Assembly (NCBI GenBank): GCA_020851855.1
Contig: JADZBY010000253.1
Location: 1-13,774, forward strand
Reading direction: 5' to 3'
Source: Anaerolineae bacterium
Lineage (GTDB): Bacteria > Chloroflexota > Anaerolineae > Aggregatilineales > UBA2796
Length of the DNA stretch: 13,774 nt
The translations under genes were made by a program, and so were the position numbers. Position 1 is the first letter of the stretch. Each line of letters begins with the position of its first letter. Shown here one piece after another: positions 5,761-13,608 of this stretch. The notes below the pieces were generated by a model. The model did not search any database. It was not told the DNA's origin and saw nothing but the letters and a program-made list of their open reading frames with translations.

Positions 5761-8700
5761 ATGTTCGCTCACTGTGCTGGAAGTAGGCTACGTCATCTGA
5801 TGTTACCAGACACCGGCCCTTTCCAAGTTGTACTGGCTGGCCTGCCGATGGATGTCGATGCGCGCATTCGCGACGCGCTGGCCAGTTCTTTTCGTGCCCG
5901 CTACACGATTCGCACGTTGGGCGATGCAGACGATCCAGCCTGGATCGCGCCGCCGGACGCCCTGGTAACCTGCCTCGCCAGTCCGGAAACGCTCGCCCCC
6001 GTCCTCGTCGCCCGCGCCGCCACACAAGCCAGCCTGATCCTCATCACTGCCCCGGCGATGGAAGAAGAAGCGCGCCGCCTCATCCTCTCCGGCGACGCCG
6101 ACGATTATCTACCCGCCGATCAGCTCTCTGAACGGCTTGTCGAGGCCACGGTGCGCGCGGCGGCGGAAGCGTCCCATCTCCGGCGGGCGAGCAGCGAACC
6201 GCCGCCGCTGGCAGCGCGGCTGGAACGCATGAGCCGCCTGCAGGACGCGATTCTGGCCGGCACGCCGGATCATTTTTTCGTCTTCGACCGGAATTGTGTG
6301 TGCACATATGCCAGCCCCAGGGCGGCGCGCCTGCTCGGCCTCGATGATCCGTCGCAGATTGTCGGGCGGACGTGGCATGACATCGAGCCGGTCGCGGCTT
6401 ACGGCATGGGGCTGGACGCCGATTTCATCGCCTGCATCGAAGACAGGAAGCCGGTTCGGCGCGTCGTGGAGCACGGCGGACAACCCCACCGCCGCTGGTT
6501 TGAGATCATCCTGACGCCCGTCCTTGACGAGGCCAGCGGCTCGCAGATCAGCGACGTGGTCATGACGCTGCACGACATTTCCGACTTCAAGCAGGCGGAA
6601 ATTTCGCTGCGCCAGGCTATCCTGGAAAGTTATCAGTTTGCGGTCGCCCTGGAGAACCTGCACATTGGCGTCGTGCTGACCGACCCGAACCGGCCCAGCC
6701 GTCCAGTCACCTACGTCAATCCGGCGTTCACCACGATCACCGGCTATGCGCCCGAAGAGGTGATGGGGCAGGGCCTGGACCTTCTCGAAGGCAAGGACAC
6801 CGACCCCGAGGTGAGGGAGGCCCTGCACCGCGCCCTGGACACAGAACAGCCCTTTGCCGGAGAAATCCTCAACTATCGCAAAGACGGCACGACGTTCTGG
6901 AACGAGCTGCGCATCACGCCGGTGTACGATGAAAACGGGAAGCTTGCGCGTTTTGTCGAGCTTCAGAACGACGTGACCGAGCGGCGGGTGGCTACCACGC
7001 GCTTCCAGCGCCAGATCGAGTTTGAGCGGCTCATCGCGAGCATCTCCGCGAAGTTCATCCGCCTGTCGCCGGGCGAGGTCGATGCCGCCATCGCGCAAGC
7101 GCTGGCCGACATCGGGCATTACCTGGGCGCGACGCATTGTGTCATCGGGCGCTTCGAGGGCGATGTGGTCCGCATCACGCACGAATGGCAGGCTCCGGGC
7201 GACATACCCGTGTCCGAGGCGATGGCGCTCGGTGAAGCGTCTGAAGAATTGATGGCCTGGCTGCTCGCGCCGCTGCGTGCACTGCAACCGCTCTTCATCC
7301 CGGATGTGGTCGCGTCGGCGAAGGACATCCCGCAACTGGCGAGCGTGGCCGTAGTTGGGCTGCGCGCGCTGCTCGTCTTGCCGCTGGTCGTGGGCACACA
7401 GGCCATCGGCGCGTTCGCCCTGGCTTCGATCCACGACTTGCCGTACTGGTCGCCAGAGGATGTGACGCTGTTCCGGCTGGCTACGGAGATCTTCGCCAGC
7501 GGCCTGGACCGTAAAGAACGGCAGCAGGCGCTTGAAGAGAGCGATCAGCGTTTCCGGGTGGTGGTGGCCAATGCGCCGATCATGCTCATCGCCTTCAACA
7601 CCGAAGGGCGCGTTACCCTCACGGGCGGGCGCTCGTTGGACGCCCTCTTTGGAGATGCGCCCGTCACACCCGGACAGCTGCTCGGCGAGGCTTTTGGCAA
7701 GGCGTACCCTCACGCGCTCGACGTGCTCGAAAACTGCCAGCGCGCGCTGGCCGGCGAGACGCTGAGCGCTGTGCTCCACGCCGGGCCGGCCAGGCAGACG
7801 GTGTTCGAGCTGCGCTACGTGCCGCTGCGGGACGGTCGAGAGCAGATCGTGGGGGGGATGCTCGTCGGCGTGGACATCACCGAGCGTTACAAGGCGGAAG
7901 TGGCGGAACGGGAGCAGCGCGCGCTGGCCGAGGCCCTGCGCGACACAGCATCCGCGCTGAACAGCTCCTTGGACACCAACGAGGTGATGCGCTGCATTGT
8001 GGAGAGCGTGGATCGTGTCGTGCCGTCCGAGGCGGCGACGATCATCCTCATTGAGGGGCGCGAAGGCCGTGTGGTGTACACCAGCGGGCGACATGCCTTT
8101 ACGCTGGGCGACCATTACACCCCGCTCCGTTTCTCGCTCACCATCCCCACCCTCTCGACCATGATCGCGACCGGCGAGCCGCTGCTCATCCCGGATGTGC
8201 GAGAGTCCCCGGATTGGTTCCCTGTGCCGGAATCTGGCTGGATTCGCTCGTATCTGGGCGTGCCCATTCGCGCCTATGGCAAGATCATCGGCTTCCTGAA
8301 CCTCGATAGCGCCACACCGGGCTTTTTCAGCACGGATCACGTCGAGCGGCTTCAGGCGATTGCCGGCCAGGCGGCCAGTGCGCTCCAGAATGCGCAGCTG
8401 TACGCCGTGGTGCGGCGCGATGCGGACGAATTGGCTTTTCTCAACCGTGCCACGAGCTTCTTATCGCTGTCCTTCGTGGACACGCTGAGCCTGGCCGATA
8501 TGAGCCGCCGCGTCGTCGAAGCCGTAGCGCGCGAATTTCCAACGATGGATTGCCGGGTCCTGGTCCTCGACGAAAATTACCAGCTGGTCGAGCTGGCGCG
8601 GGCGGGCGGCTACGCGCCGCACCTGCCCAGCGCCAGCCGGCTTGAGCAACGGACGGCCATTGCCGAGGCCATCTGGCAGGGCAAGGGGATTTTCGTGCCG

Positions 8701-10074
8701 GATGCCGGGCCGAACAGCCTGTATAACCCCGGCGACCCGCGCACCCGCTCGGAGCTTGCTATCCCCCTGCTGACGGCGACGGATGTCATCGGCGTGCTGG
8801 ACCTTCAGAGCGAAGAATACGCGGCGTTCAGCGACCGGGACCGGCGCATCCTGGAAGCCTTTGCCGAGCGTGCGGCGGCGGCGATTGACAACGTGCGCCT
8901 CTACGAGCGCATCATGCGGCACACATCCGAGCTTGAAGAGCGCGTTCGCGAGCGCACGGCGACTCTGGAGGCCGAGCGTGCGCAGCTCAATGCCATCCTC
9001 GAATCGATGACGGAAGCCGTCATTTACGGCGAAGTGGACATAACGAACGTGTCGTGGCGCTCCCGGTTTGCCAACCATGCGCTGTGGGACATGCTCGGTT
9101 ACCGCGCGGACGACACGCCGTTGGAAAACTTCCCATTCTCCGTTTTCGTGGCGCAGCACCACCCGACGACGCAGGCGGCGCTTCAGGAAGCGCTGACCCG
9201 TATGGCCGCGAGTGGCATCGTCCAGAAAGAGATCGTGATGCGCCGCAAGGACGGTTCGACCTTCGACGTTCACGCCGCACTGATCCGCGTCCGGGCCGGG
9301 ACAGACGGAATCCTGGAGATTCTGTGCGTCCTGCGCGACATCAGCCAGGAAAAGCGCCTTCAAGAGCAAAAAGACCGCTTCATCGCCAACGCATCACACG
9401 AACTGCGCACGCCGATCACCAACCTCAAGATGCGGCTGTACTTGCTGGCGCGCCAGCCACAGCACCTCGAAGAACACGTCGCCATGCTCAACCAGGTGGC
9501 CGAACGGATGCAGGACCTTGTCGATGATCTGCTGGACGTGTCGCGCTTTGAGCGGGGAGTCCTGGTGTTGCAGCGCGAACCGATCATCTTGCAAAACCTG
9601 GTGAAGGACGTGGTCACCCTGCAACACCCACACGCGGAAAAACGTGGGCTGCGCCTAGCTTGCCAGATGCCAGAGCATCCCGTCGTGGCCAACGTCGATG
9701 CGTCGCGCATTGTGCAGGTGATCACCAACCTGGTGACCAACGCGATCAACTACACGCCCGAAGGCGGCGAGGTGCTTGTCGGGTTGGCGATAGACGAGTC
9801 GGACGGCAAGCGCGACATCCTGCTCTGGGTGCGCGACACGGGCATCGGCATCCCGCCCGCGCTTCAACCGCAGATCTTCGAGCCGTTTTTCCGCGTGAAC
9901 GTGGGCACGGTGCGCGGCACGGGCCTGGGCCTGACCATCACGCGGGACATCGTCACGCTGCACGGCGGCACGATTGACCTGAATAGCGTGCAGGGCGCTG
10001 GCACGACGTTCACGGTGCGGCTCCCCGGCTTGCCGCCCGATGCGGCGCACGCTTTGACGGAGTCGGCCACCTGA
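5761..10074 (+). CDS. Giant soluble multi-sensor histidine kinase with pseudo-receiver, PAS/LOV-like and GAF domains
   Basis: This protein of up to 1437 residues has no membrane segment. Domains in order: pseudo-receiver about 20-137 (Cys71 at the phospho-Asp position, Thr96 kept, Ala119 at the Lys position); PAS 155-280; LOV-like PAS 285-410, very close to YtvA but with Leu339 at the adduct cysteine position; GAF 420-590; PAS 593-715; GAF 720-885; GAF 890-1053; a coiled linker 1054-1083; PAS 1075-1200; HisKA with NASHELRTP (phospho-accepting His1213); HATPase with N-box near 1323-1331, DTGIGIP at 1359-1365 and a GTGLGL box. The kinase core looks intact, and there is no C-terminal receiver, so a separate response regulator is expected outside the window. 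The start is uncertain: ATG 5761 has no well-spaced ribosome binding site, and ATG 5800 starts right at the first domain. It follows kaiB by 90 bases and is convergent with the hydrolase gene. Confidence 0.95.
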   Translation: MFAHCAGSRLRHLMLPDTGPFQVVLAGLPMDVDARIRDALASSFRARYTIRTLGDADDPAWIAPPDALVTCLASPETLAPVLVARAATQASLILITAPAMEEEARRLILSGDADDYLPADQLSERLVEATVRAAAEASHLRRASSEPPPLAARLERMSRLQDAILAGTPDHFFVFDRNCVCTYASPRAARLLGLDDPSQIVGRTWHDIEPVAAYGMGLDADFIACIEDRKPVRRVVEHGGQPHRRWFEIILTPVLDEASGSQISDVVMTLHDISDFKQAEISLRQAILESYQFAVALENLHIGVVLTDPNRPSRPVTYVNPAFTTITGYAPEEVMGQGLDLLEGKDTDPEVREALHRALDTEQPFAGEILNYRKDGTTFWNELRITPVYDENGKLARFVELQNDVTERRVATTRFQRQIEFERLIASISAKFIRLSPGEVDAAIAQALADIGHYLGATHCVIGRFEGDVVRITHEWQAPGDIPVSEAMALGEASEELMAWLLAPLRALQPLFIPDVVASAKDIPQLASVAVVGLRALLVLPLVVGTQAIGAFALASIHDLPYWSPEDVTLFRLATEIFASGLDRKERQQALEESDQRFRVVVANAPIMLIAFNTEGRVTLTGGRSLDALFGDAPVTPGQLLGEAFGKAYPHALDVLENCQRALAGETLSAVLHAGPARQTVFELRYVPLRDGREQIVGGMLVGVDITERYKAEVAEREQRALAEALRDTASALNSSLDTNEVMRCIVESVDRVVPSEAATIILIEGREGRVVYTSGRHAFTLGDHYTPLRFSLTIPTLSTMIATGEPLLIPDVRESPDWFPVPESGWIRSYLGVPIRAYGKIIGFLNLDSATPGFFSTDHVERLQAIAGQAASALQNAQLYAVVRRDADELAFLNRATSFLSLSFVDTLSLADMSRRVVEAVAREFPTMDCRVLVLDENYQLVELARAGGYAPHLPSASRLEQRTAIAEAIWQGKGIFVPDAGPNSLYNPGDPRTRSELAIPLLTATDVIGVLDLQSEEYAAFSDRDRRILEAFAERAAAAIDNVRLYERIMRHTSELEERVRERTATLEAERAQLNAILESMTEAVIYGEVDITNVSWRSRFANHALWDMLGYRADDTPLENFPFSVFVAQHHPTTQAALQEALTRMAASGIVQKEIVMRRKDGSTFDVHAALIRVRAGTDGILEILCVLRDISQEKRLQEQKDRFIANASHELRTPITNLKMRLYLLARQPQHLEEHVAMLNQVAERMQDLVDDLLDVSRFERGVLVLQREPIILQNLVKDVVTLQHPHAEKRGLRLACQMPEHPVVANVDASRIVQVITNLVTNAINYTPEGGEVLVGLAIDESDGKRDILLWVRDTGIGIPPALQPQIFEPFFRVNVGTVRGTGLGLTITRDIVTLHGGTIDLNSVQGAGTTFTVRLPGLPPDAAHALTESAT

Positions 10075-10080
10075 CTCCGG

Positions 10081-10098
10081 CGGCTGACTCAGCAGCCG
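10081..10098. terminator. Hairpin at the convergent end of kinase and hydrolase genes
   Basis: CGGCTG (10081-10086) and CAGCCG (10093-10098) form a perfect six-base stem with a six-base loop, seven bases after the kinase stop and overlapping the last codons of the opposing hydrolase gene. Neither strand has a T-run after it, so it is only a possible bidirectional terminator. Only 14 bases separate the two stop codons. Confidence 0.3.
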
Positions 10099-11507
10099 AA
10101 CTCGTCATGCCAGACGGTAACGCTGCCCTGCACGGTCAGGGATAGGGGCTGCCCGTTCACCGTGGCGCGCACGTTGACGTACAGCGGGTATTGCCCCGGC
10201 ACGAGCGTCAACCCTTCCGGATTGACGAAGACCTGCACCTTCTGCCCGACGCGCGCGCGCGCCGGCTCCACCTCGATGAATGGCGCGCCGCCGCCCAGGT
10301 TCACCGGCTGGATGCTCACTTCCAGCGTCATCGGGTAGCCGAGATTCTCCACGCTGAACGCGCCGAGCAGCTGGCGTTCCGGGCACAGCAGCGACACCTG
10401 CCCGGCCAGCGGATCGGCGGCCAGCGTCAGGCGGGGCAGGTAGTCGCTGCGGTAGTGCGTCATGCCGGCCAGGCGGCGAAAGGCGAGCGTTGGCTCGCCG
10501 CTAGGCCGCAGCAGGCTGAACCAGCGCATGTGGTTGCACGGCTCGATCCAGTTCATCTGCTGCCAGTTCATATTCCAGACGAACATCGGCCCGGCCCACG
10601 GCCAGTTCTCATGCGCGTACTGAAACGCCCGCACCAGGTAATCCGCCTGCGCTTCGCCAGAGACGCGCATCCAGGCGAACCCGTGAAAGCTCGGATCGTT
10701 GTCGCTGCACATCACGCCCTCTTCGCCCGGATCGCGCATCCAGCCGAACTCCGTCATCCAGATTTGCTTCTGGATGCCATATTCTTCCATCAGGGCGCGG
10801 ATGCGTTCCGTGCGGCGGAAGACGAGCGGCTGTGACTGGAACGGATCGGCTTCGGGCGGCAGGTTGTAGCCGTAGGGATGGTAACCGAACGCATCGAACC
10901 ACTGGCCTGCGCCGTTGGCGAACATCTCTTCGGCGTATTCCAGGTCGCTGATCGCGCTCCGGTCAGGCGTGGTGACGGTCGGGGCCAGGCCGCCGGACAC
11001 CACGATCAGGCGCGGCGCGATAGATTTCGTGATCGTGTACGTGACGCGCAGAAGTTGGGTGTACTGCCAGGCGTTTGGTGTGCGCCCGCCCCATTCATGG
11101 CGCAGATTCGGCTCGTTGTGAATCTCGACCGCCTCGACGCTTGTCCCGGCGATGGCCCGGATGCGCTGCGTGAAGTCGGCGCGAAACTGCGACCAGTTGT
11201 CCGGCCAAGCCACATCTACCCGCAACAGGATGCGCCTGCCGGGAAACAGGCCCACCTGCCCCAGCTCGTAGATTTTGACCCAGTCCATGCCCAGTTCGTT
11301 GACGCGCGCCGGGCTGACGTTGGTGTTTGGGCCGAAATGCACGCCGTAGCCCAGGTGCGGCGGGATGTCCTGCGGCGCGGGCTGCGCCGTAGAAGCGCCT
11401 GGGGCGAGCGCCGCCATGAGCAGCGCCGTGCACAGGAACACATGGTACAAGCGCCGCGTGCGCCGTGCAGCCAGCGCGCCGCCTGTTCGTCGCAGGATGG
11501 TGATCAT
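10089..11507 (-). CDS. Secreted clan-A-like glycoside hydrolase with C-terminal beta-sandwich domain
   Basis: The 472-residue product begins with a basic stretch and a hydrophobic core (about residues 21-38) ending near STAQP, a standard signal peptide without a lipobox cysteine. The mature part looks like a TIM-barrel hydrolase of the GH-A clan. EIHNEPNL contains the predicted acid/base Glu132 after the clan-typical Asn131, and WMTEFGW contains the predicted nucleophile Glu253. Further barrel-like segments are GYGVHFGPN, WVKIYEL, FDAFGYHPYG and MFVWNMNW. From about residue 375 a beta-rich region resembles an Ig-like or fibronectin-like domain. I recognise the general GH5/GH39-like layout but cannot assign family or substrate. 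The ATG at 11507 has only a weak ribosome binding site. It stands alone, convergent with the kinase and divergent from the HNH gene. Confidence 0.8.
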   Translation of the reverse strand: MITILRRTGGALAARRTRRLYHVFLCTALLMAALAPGASTAQPAPQDIPPHLGYGVHFGPNTNVSPARVNELGMDWVKIYELGQVGLFPGRRILLRVDVAWPDNWSQFRADFTQRIRAIAGTSVEAVEIHNEPNLRHEWGGRTPNAWQYTQLLRVTYTITKSIAPRLIVVSGGLAPTVTTPDRSAISDLEYAEEMFANGAGQWFDAFGYHPYGYNLPPEADPFQSQPLVFRRTERIRALMEEYGIQKQIWMTEFGWMRDPGEEGVMCSDNDPSFHGFAWMRVSGEAQADYLVRAFQYAHENWPWAGPMFVWNMNWQQMNWIEPCNHMRWFSLLRPSGEPTLAFRRLAGMTHYRSDYLPRLTLAADPLAGQVSLLCPERQLLGAFSVENLGYPMTLEVSIQPVNLGGGAPFIEVEPARARVGQKVQVFVNPEGLTLVPGQYPLYVNVRATVNGQPLSLTVQGSVTVWHDEFGC

Positions 11508-11595
11508 GTCGCCAGTGTACTCAAGGCGCGACGGACTCGCGAGCGGTGAATTATGCTCAAATTCTTTTGCAATAGCACGTTTTGGCGGAAAGGTC

Positions 11596-11624
11596 TGGAT
11601 TCCGGCGGAAAAATCTCCTATAAT
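11596..11624 (+). promoter_or_regulatory. Promoter of the HNH endonuclease gene with overlapping palindrome
   Basis: TATAAT at 11619-11624 is a perfect -10 hexamer. With 17-base spacing the -35 would be TGGATT at 11596-11601, a weak match. The palindrome TTCCGGCGGAA (11600-11610) lies between them, and its right part repeats an upstream GGCGGAAA (11584-11591) at 20-base distance (second copy 11604-11611). A regulator binding here would compete with RNA polymerase. The -10 is clear; the operator reading is inference. Confidence 0.5.
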
Positions 11625-11627
11625 CTG

Positions 11628-11696
11628 CTAGGATGCCTAGAACATACGTATCCCGGCGGCCCGTCGGGATGATTGCCCGTCGCCCTCCCGCGCGGG
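11628..11696 (+). promoter_or_regulatory. Structured 5' leader of the HNH gene
   Basis: Between the predicted transcription start (near 11631) and the TTG start at 11748 lie about 115 untranslated bases with three inverted repeats: CTAGG-ATG-CCTAG at 11628-11640, a hairpin of eight pairs (one G-U) with a three-base loop at 11651-11669, and CCCGCGCGGG at 11687-11696. No known riboswitch class was recognised. In this GC-rich sequence some pairing is expected by chance. Confidence 0.3.
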
Positions 11697-11747
11697 TGGC
11701 GATGCTGCATCATCGTCCTCGGCCTGGACATCTGGGAGGATACCTCG

Positions 11748-12299
11748 TTGCAAGGGCGTGTACTTCTGCTCAATGGCAGCAGCTGGGAGCCGCTGGCTGT
11801 CATTTCCATCGCGCGAGCGATCAACCTGATCCTCGCGGAAAAGGCGGTGGTCATCGAACAATCGGGGCGTGTGCTCCACACGGTGAGCAGCACGTTTCCC
11901 GTGCCGTCGGTGATCGCGTTGCGCCGCTATATCAACGTGCCGCGCCGCAAAGCCCACTGGAGCCGCAAGGGCGTGCTGGTGCGGGATAACTACACGTGCG
12001 TGTATTGCGGCGTGCATCCGGGTGACGTGTCCCGTAGCCGCCCGCTGGGCAAGGCCGACTTCACCGTCGACCACATCATGCCCAAGTCGCGCGGGGGGCG
12101 TGATAACTGGACCAATACGGCGTGTGCGTGTTATGCCTGCAACCACCGCAAAGGCGACCGCACGCCGACAGAGGCGGGCATGAAGCTGCGCTGGGAGCCG
12201 CGCACACCGCGCACAAGCTACCTGGTCATTGCCGTGGGCAGTGGCCCGGACGCCTGGCGGCACTATGTCGAGCTAGCCGGCGGCGACGTCGATTTTTAA
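11748..12299 (+). CDS. HNH endonuclease family protein
   Basis: This 183-residue protein has an N-terminal region typical of a widespread HNH family (GRVLLLNGSSWEPLAVIS, then a helical segment with ARAINLILAEKAVVIE) and a C-terminal HNH/zinc module. Visible residues are CVYC (Cys84, Cys87), the catalytic VDHIMPKSRGG with Asp108-His109, NWTNT at 120-124, and CYACNHRKGDRTP with Cys128, Cys131 and His133. The two CxxC pairs should bind a structural zinc. Such proteins cleave DNA or RNA in vitro in some cases, but the physiological role of this chromosomal family is not established. I chose TTG 11748 because GGGAGGA lies seven bases upstream and the family homology begins there; a longer frame from 11673 has an atypical N-terminus. 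The gene has its own promoter and terminator, so it is monocistronic. Nothing links it to the R-M operon 10 kb away. Confidence 0.9.
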   Translation: MQGRVLLLNGSSWEPLAVISIARAINLILAEKAVVIEQSGRVLHTVSSTFPVPSVIALRRYINVPRRKAHWSRKGVLVRDNYTCVYCGVHPGDVSRSRPLGKADFTVDHIMPKSRGGRDNWTNTACACYACNHRKGDRTPTEAGMKLRWEPRTPRTSYLVIAVGSGPDAWRHYVELAGGDVDF

Positions 12300-12334
12300 A
12301 GGGGAGTCTGGCCCACCGGTCCGGCTCCCTTTTT
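12298..12334 (+). terminator. Intrinsic terminator after the HNH gene
   Basis: AAAGGGGAGTC (from 12298, overlapping the TAA stop) pairs with GGCTCCCTTT, giving a stem that includes GGGAG/CTCCC (12302-12306 with 12325-12329). A run of five T follows at 12330-12334. The A-run before and T-run after the stem are the classic signature. Confidence 0.8.
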
Positions 12335-12515
12335 CATTCCGGCTTCGCTTCCGGGCAAATGCCCTGCCCGACGCGCCCTCTTCCCCGACAGGCGCGCAGT
12401 AATCGTCCCTCAAGTTCCCCTTCGTTCTTTCGCGTGCGCCGAATTTGCTCTTCTGTCGGTCACATATTTCACGAATTGCTCAATTGCGTACTCGCTCAAT
12501 CTCTGGTATCGTTGA

Positions 12516-12529
12516 TAAATGTACATATA
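12516..12529. promoter_or_regulatory. Palindromic operator candidate before the ArsR-type gene
   Basis: TAAATGTACATATA contains the perfect palindrome ATGTACAT (12519-12526) with near-symmetric flanks, in an AT-rich patch that stands out from the GC-rich surroundings. It ends 23 bases before the regulator ATG. ArsR-family proteins usually bind such 12-2-12-like palindromes and repress their own operon, so autoregulation is plausible. A weak promoter-like pair, TTGCGT at 12484-12489 and TATCGT at 12507-12512, lies just upstream with 17-base spacing. Confidence 0.4.
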
Positions 12530-12552
12530 CAACTTTCACAGGGATTCCTTGT

Positions 12553-13608
12553 ATGCCCGTGCAAATCATCGACACCCTCGATCCGCTCCGGCAGATAGTG
12601 CGGTTCCAGACCTCGGCGGTGTATGAGCTGGTCATCGGCCTGAAGTCGCTTTTTCGGCCCACGAGCTGGCAGGTATCCTGGGCCGAGCGCGCCCGCACCG
12701 AACTGGCCGGACCGCTTCTGGCGGAGCTGACGTTCCTTTATCAAAATTTCAATGAAGGCGATATTTACATCGAGCTTCCCGTCGATTACGCCGACCACAA
12801 CGACGTTCGCGGCTTCTTTGATTATGTGCGCCGCCTTCCCGAAGCGGAGTTTCTGTTCTATCTCACCGGGCGCGTCATTGCCCCGGCGGAAATGGTCGAT
12901 CTGATCGACCAGCCGGACAGCTTGCGGCAAACGCTCGACCTGATCGGCGTCAACCTGGGCTGGAACGCGCGCATGTTCGCCCCCATCCTGGACGATCTGC
13001 CCGGCTTCCGGATGCGCCTGCTCGCCGCCTGGGAAGCGACCTGGGAGCGTTTCTTCGCGCGGGAGATTGAAGGGTTTTTCTCCATCTGGGAGTCGGGGAT
13101 GGCCGATAAACGCCGCCTCTTAGAACGGGAAGGCGGTGCGGGCTTGCTGGCCAAGACGACAGGCCGCGCCCAACTGCCGCCCGATGTGCCGCCGGGCGTG
13201 CCTGTCCGCGAGATCATCATGGTCCCGGTCTATCTGCTGCCGTCGCCGGCCATTCGCTTCTACGGCTACGGGAACATGACGGTGCTCTTTGACCCGCTGT
13301 ATAGCGAAGAGCGGCGGCAGTCGGTCGAAGGCGCACAGGAAGAAGCCACGCTGATCCTCAAGGCGCTGGCGGACAAAACGCGGCTGGAGATTCTGCGCCT
13401 GATCGCCACCCATGATGGCCGCTTACACGGCAAGAGCATCGCTCAGCGCACCGGAATCACGGCCTCGGCGGTGTCGCGCCACCTCAAGCTGCTCAAGGAA
13501 AGCAACCTGGTCGGGGAAGAGCAGCACCGCAACGTGACGCTGTACCACATCCGGCGCGAGACGCTGGCCCAACTCCCGGAGCGCTTGTTCCGGTTCCTGG
13601 ATGGCTGA
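12553..13608 (+). CDS. ArsR-type winged-helix regulator with long N-terminal domain
   Basis: The 351-residue product has a C-terminal ArsR winged helix-turn-helix (about residues 265-340): ILKALADKTRLEILRLIA is the typical first helix, and SIAQRTGITASAVSRHLKLL is the recognition helix region, followed by a beta-wing with NVTLYHI. The preceding 260 residues form an uncharacterised domain, similar in layout to long ArsR proteins with DUF5937-like N-termini. The protein has no cysteine at all, which excludes a classical thiolate metal site. The ATG at 12553 has AGGGA eight bases upstream and begins the conserved-looking part; the frame is open from 12445 but that extension lacks support. Its stop overlaps the next ATG by 8 bases, so the two genes are coupled. 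The effector is unknown; a role in controlling the downstream methyltransferase is inferred. Confidence 0.88.
   Translation: MPVQIIDTLDPLRQIVRFQTSAVYELVIGLKSLFRPTSWQVSWAERARTELAGPLLAELTFLYQNFNEGDIYIELPVDYADHNDVRGFFDYVRRLPEAEFLFYLTGRVIAPAEMVDLIDQPDSLRQTLDLIGVNLGWNARMFAPILDDLPGFRMRLLAAWEATWERFFAREIEGFFSIWESGMADKRRLLEREGGAGLLAKTTGRAQLPPDVPPGVPVREIIMVPVYLLPSPAIRFYGYGNMTVLFDPLYSEERRQSVEGAQEEATLILKALADKTRLEILRLIATHDGRLHGKSIAQRTGITASAVSRHLKLLKESNLVGEEQHRNVTLYHIRRETLAQLPERLFRFLDG

Noticed and set aside
6109..8340. A 743-codon open frame on the minus strand
   Set aside because: It lies wholly opposite the histidine kinase, whose domains are clear. Its translation is low-complexity Arg/His/Gly-rich, as expected of an antisense frame in GC-rich DNA.
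8461..9369. A 302-codon minus-strand frame
   Set aside because: It is antisense to the GAF and PAS part of the kinase, with no ribosome binding site or domain seen.
11673..11747. N-terminal extension of the HNH protein
   Set aside because: The extension has an atypical sequence, while the TTG at 11748 has a strong, well-spaced ribosome binding site and is where family similarity begins.
12445..12552. N-terminal extension of the ArsR-type regulator
   Set aside because: This stretch is AT-rich, contains the palindrome and promoter-like sequence, and lacks a ribosome binding site; ATG 12553 has one.
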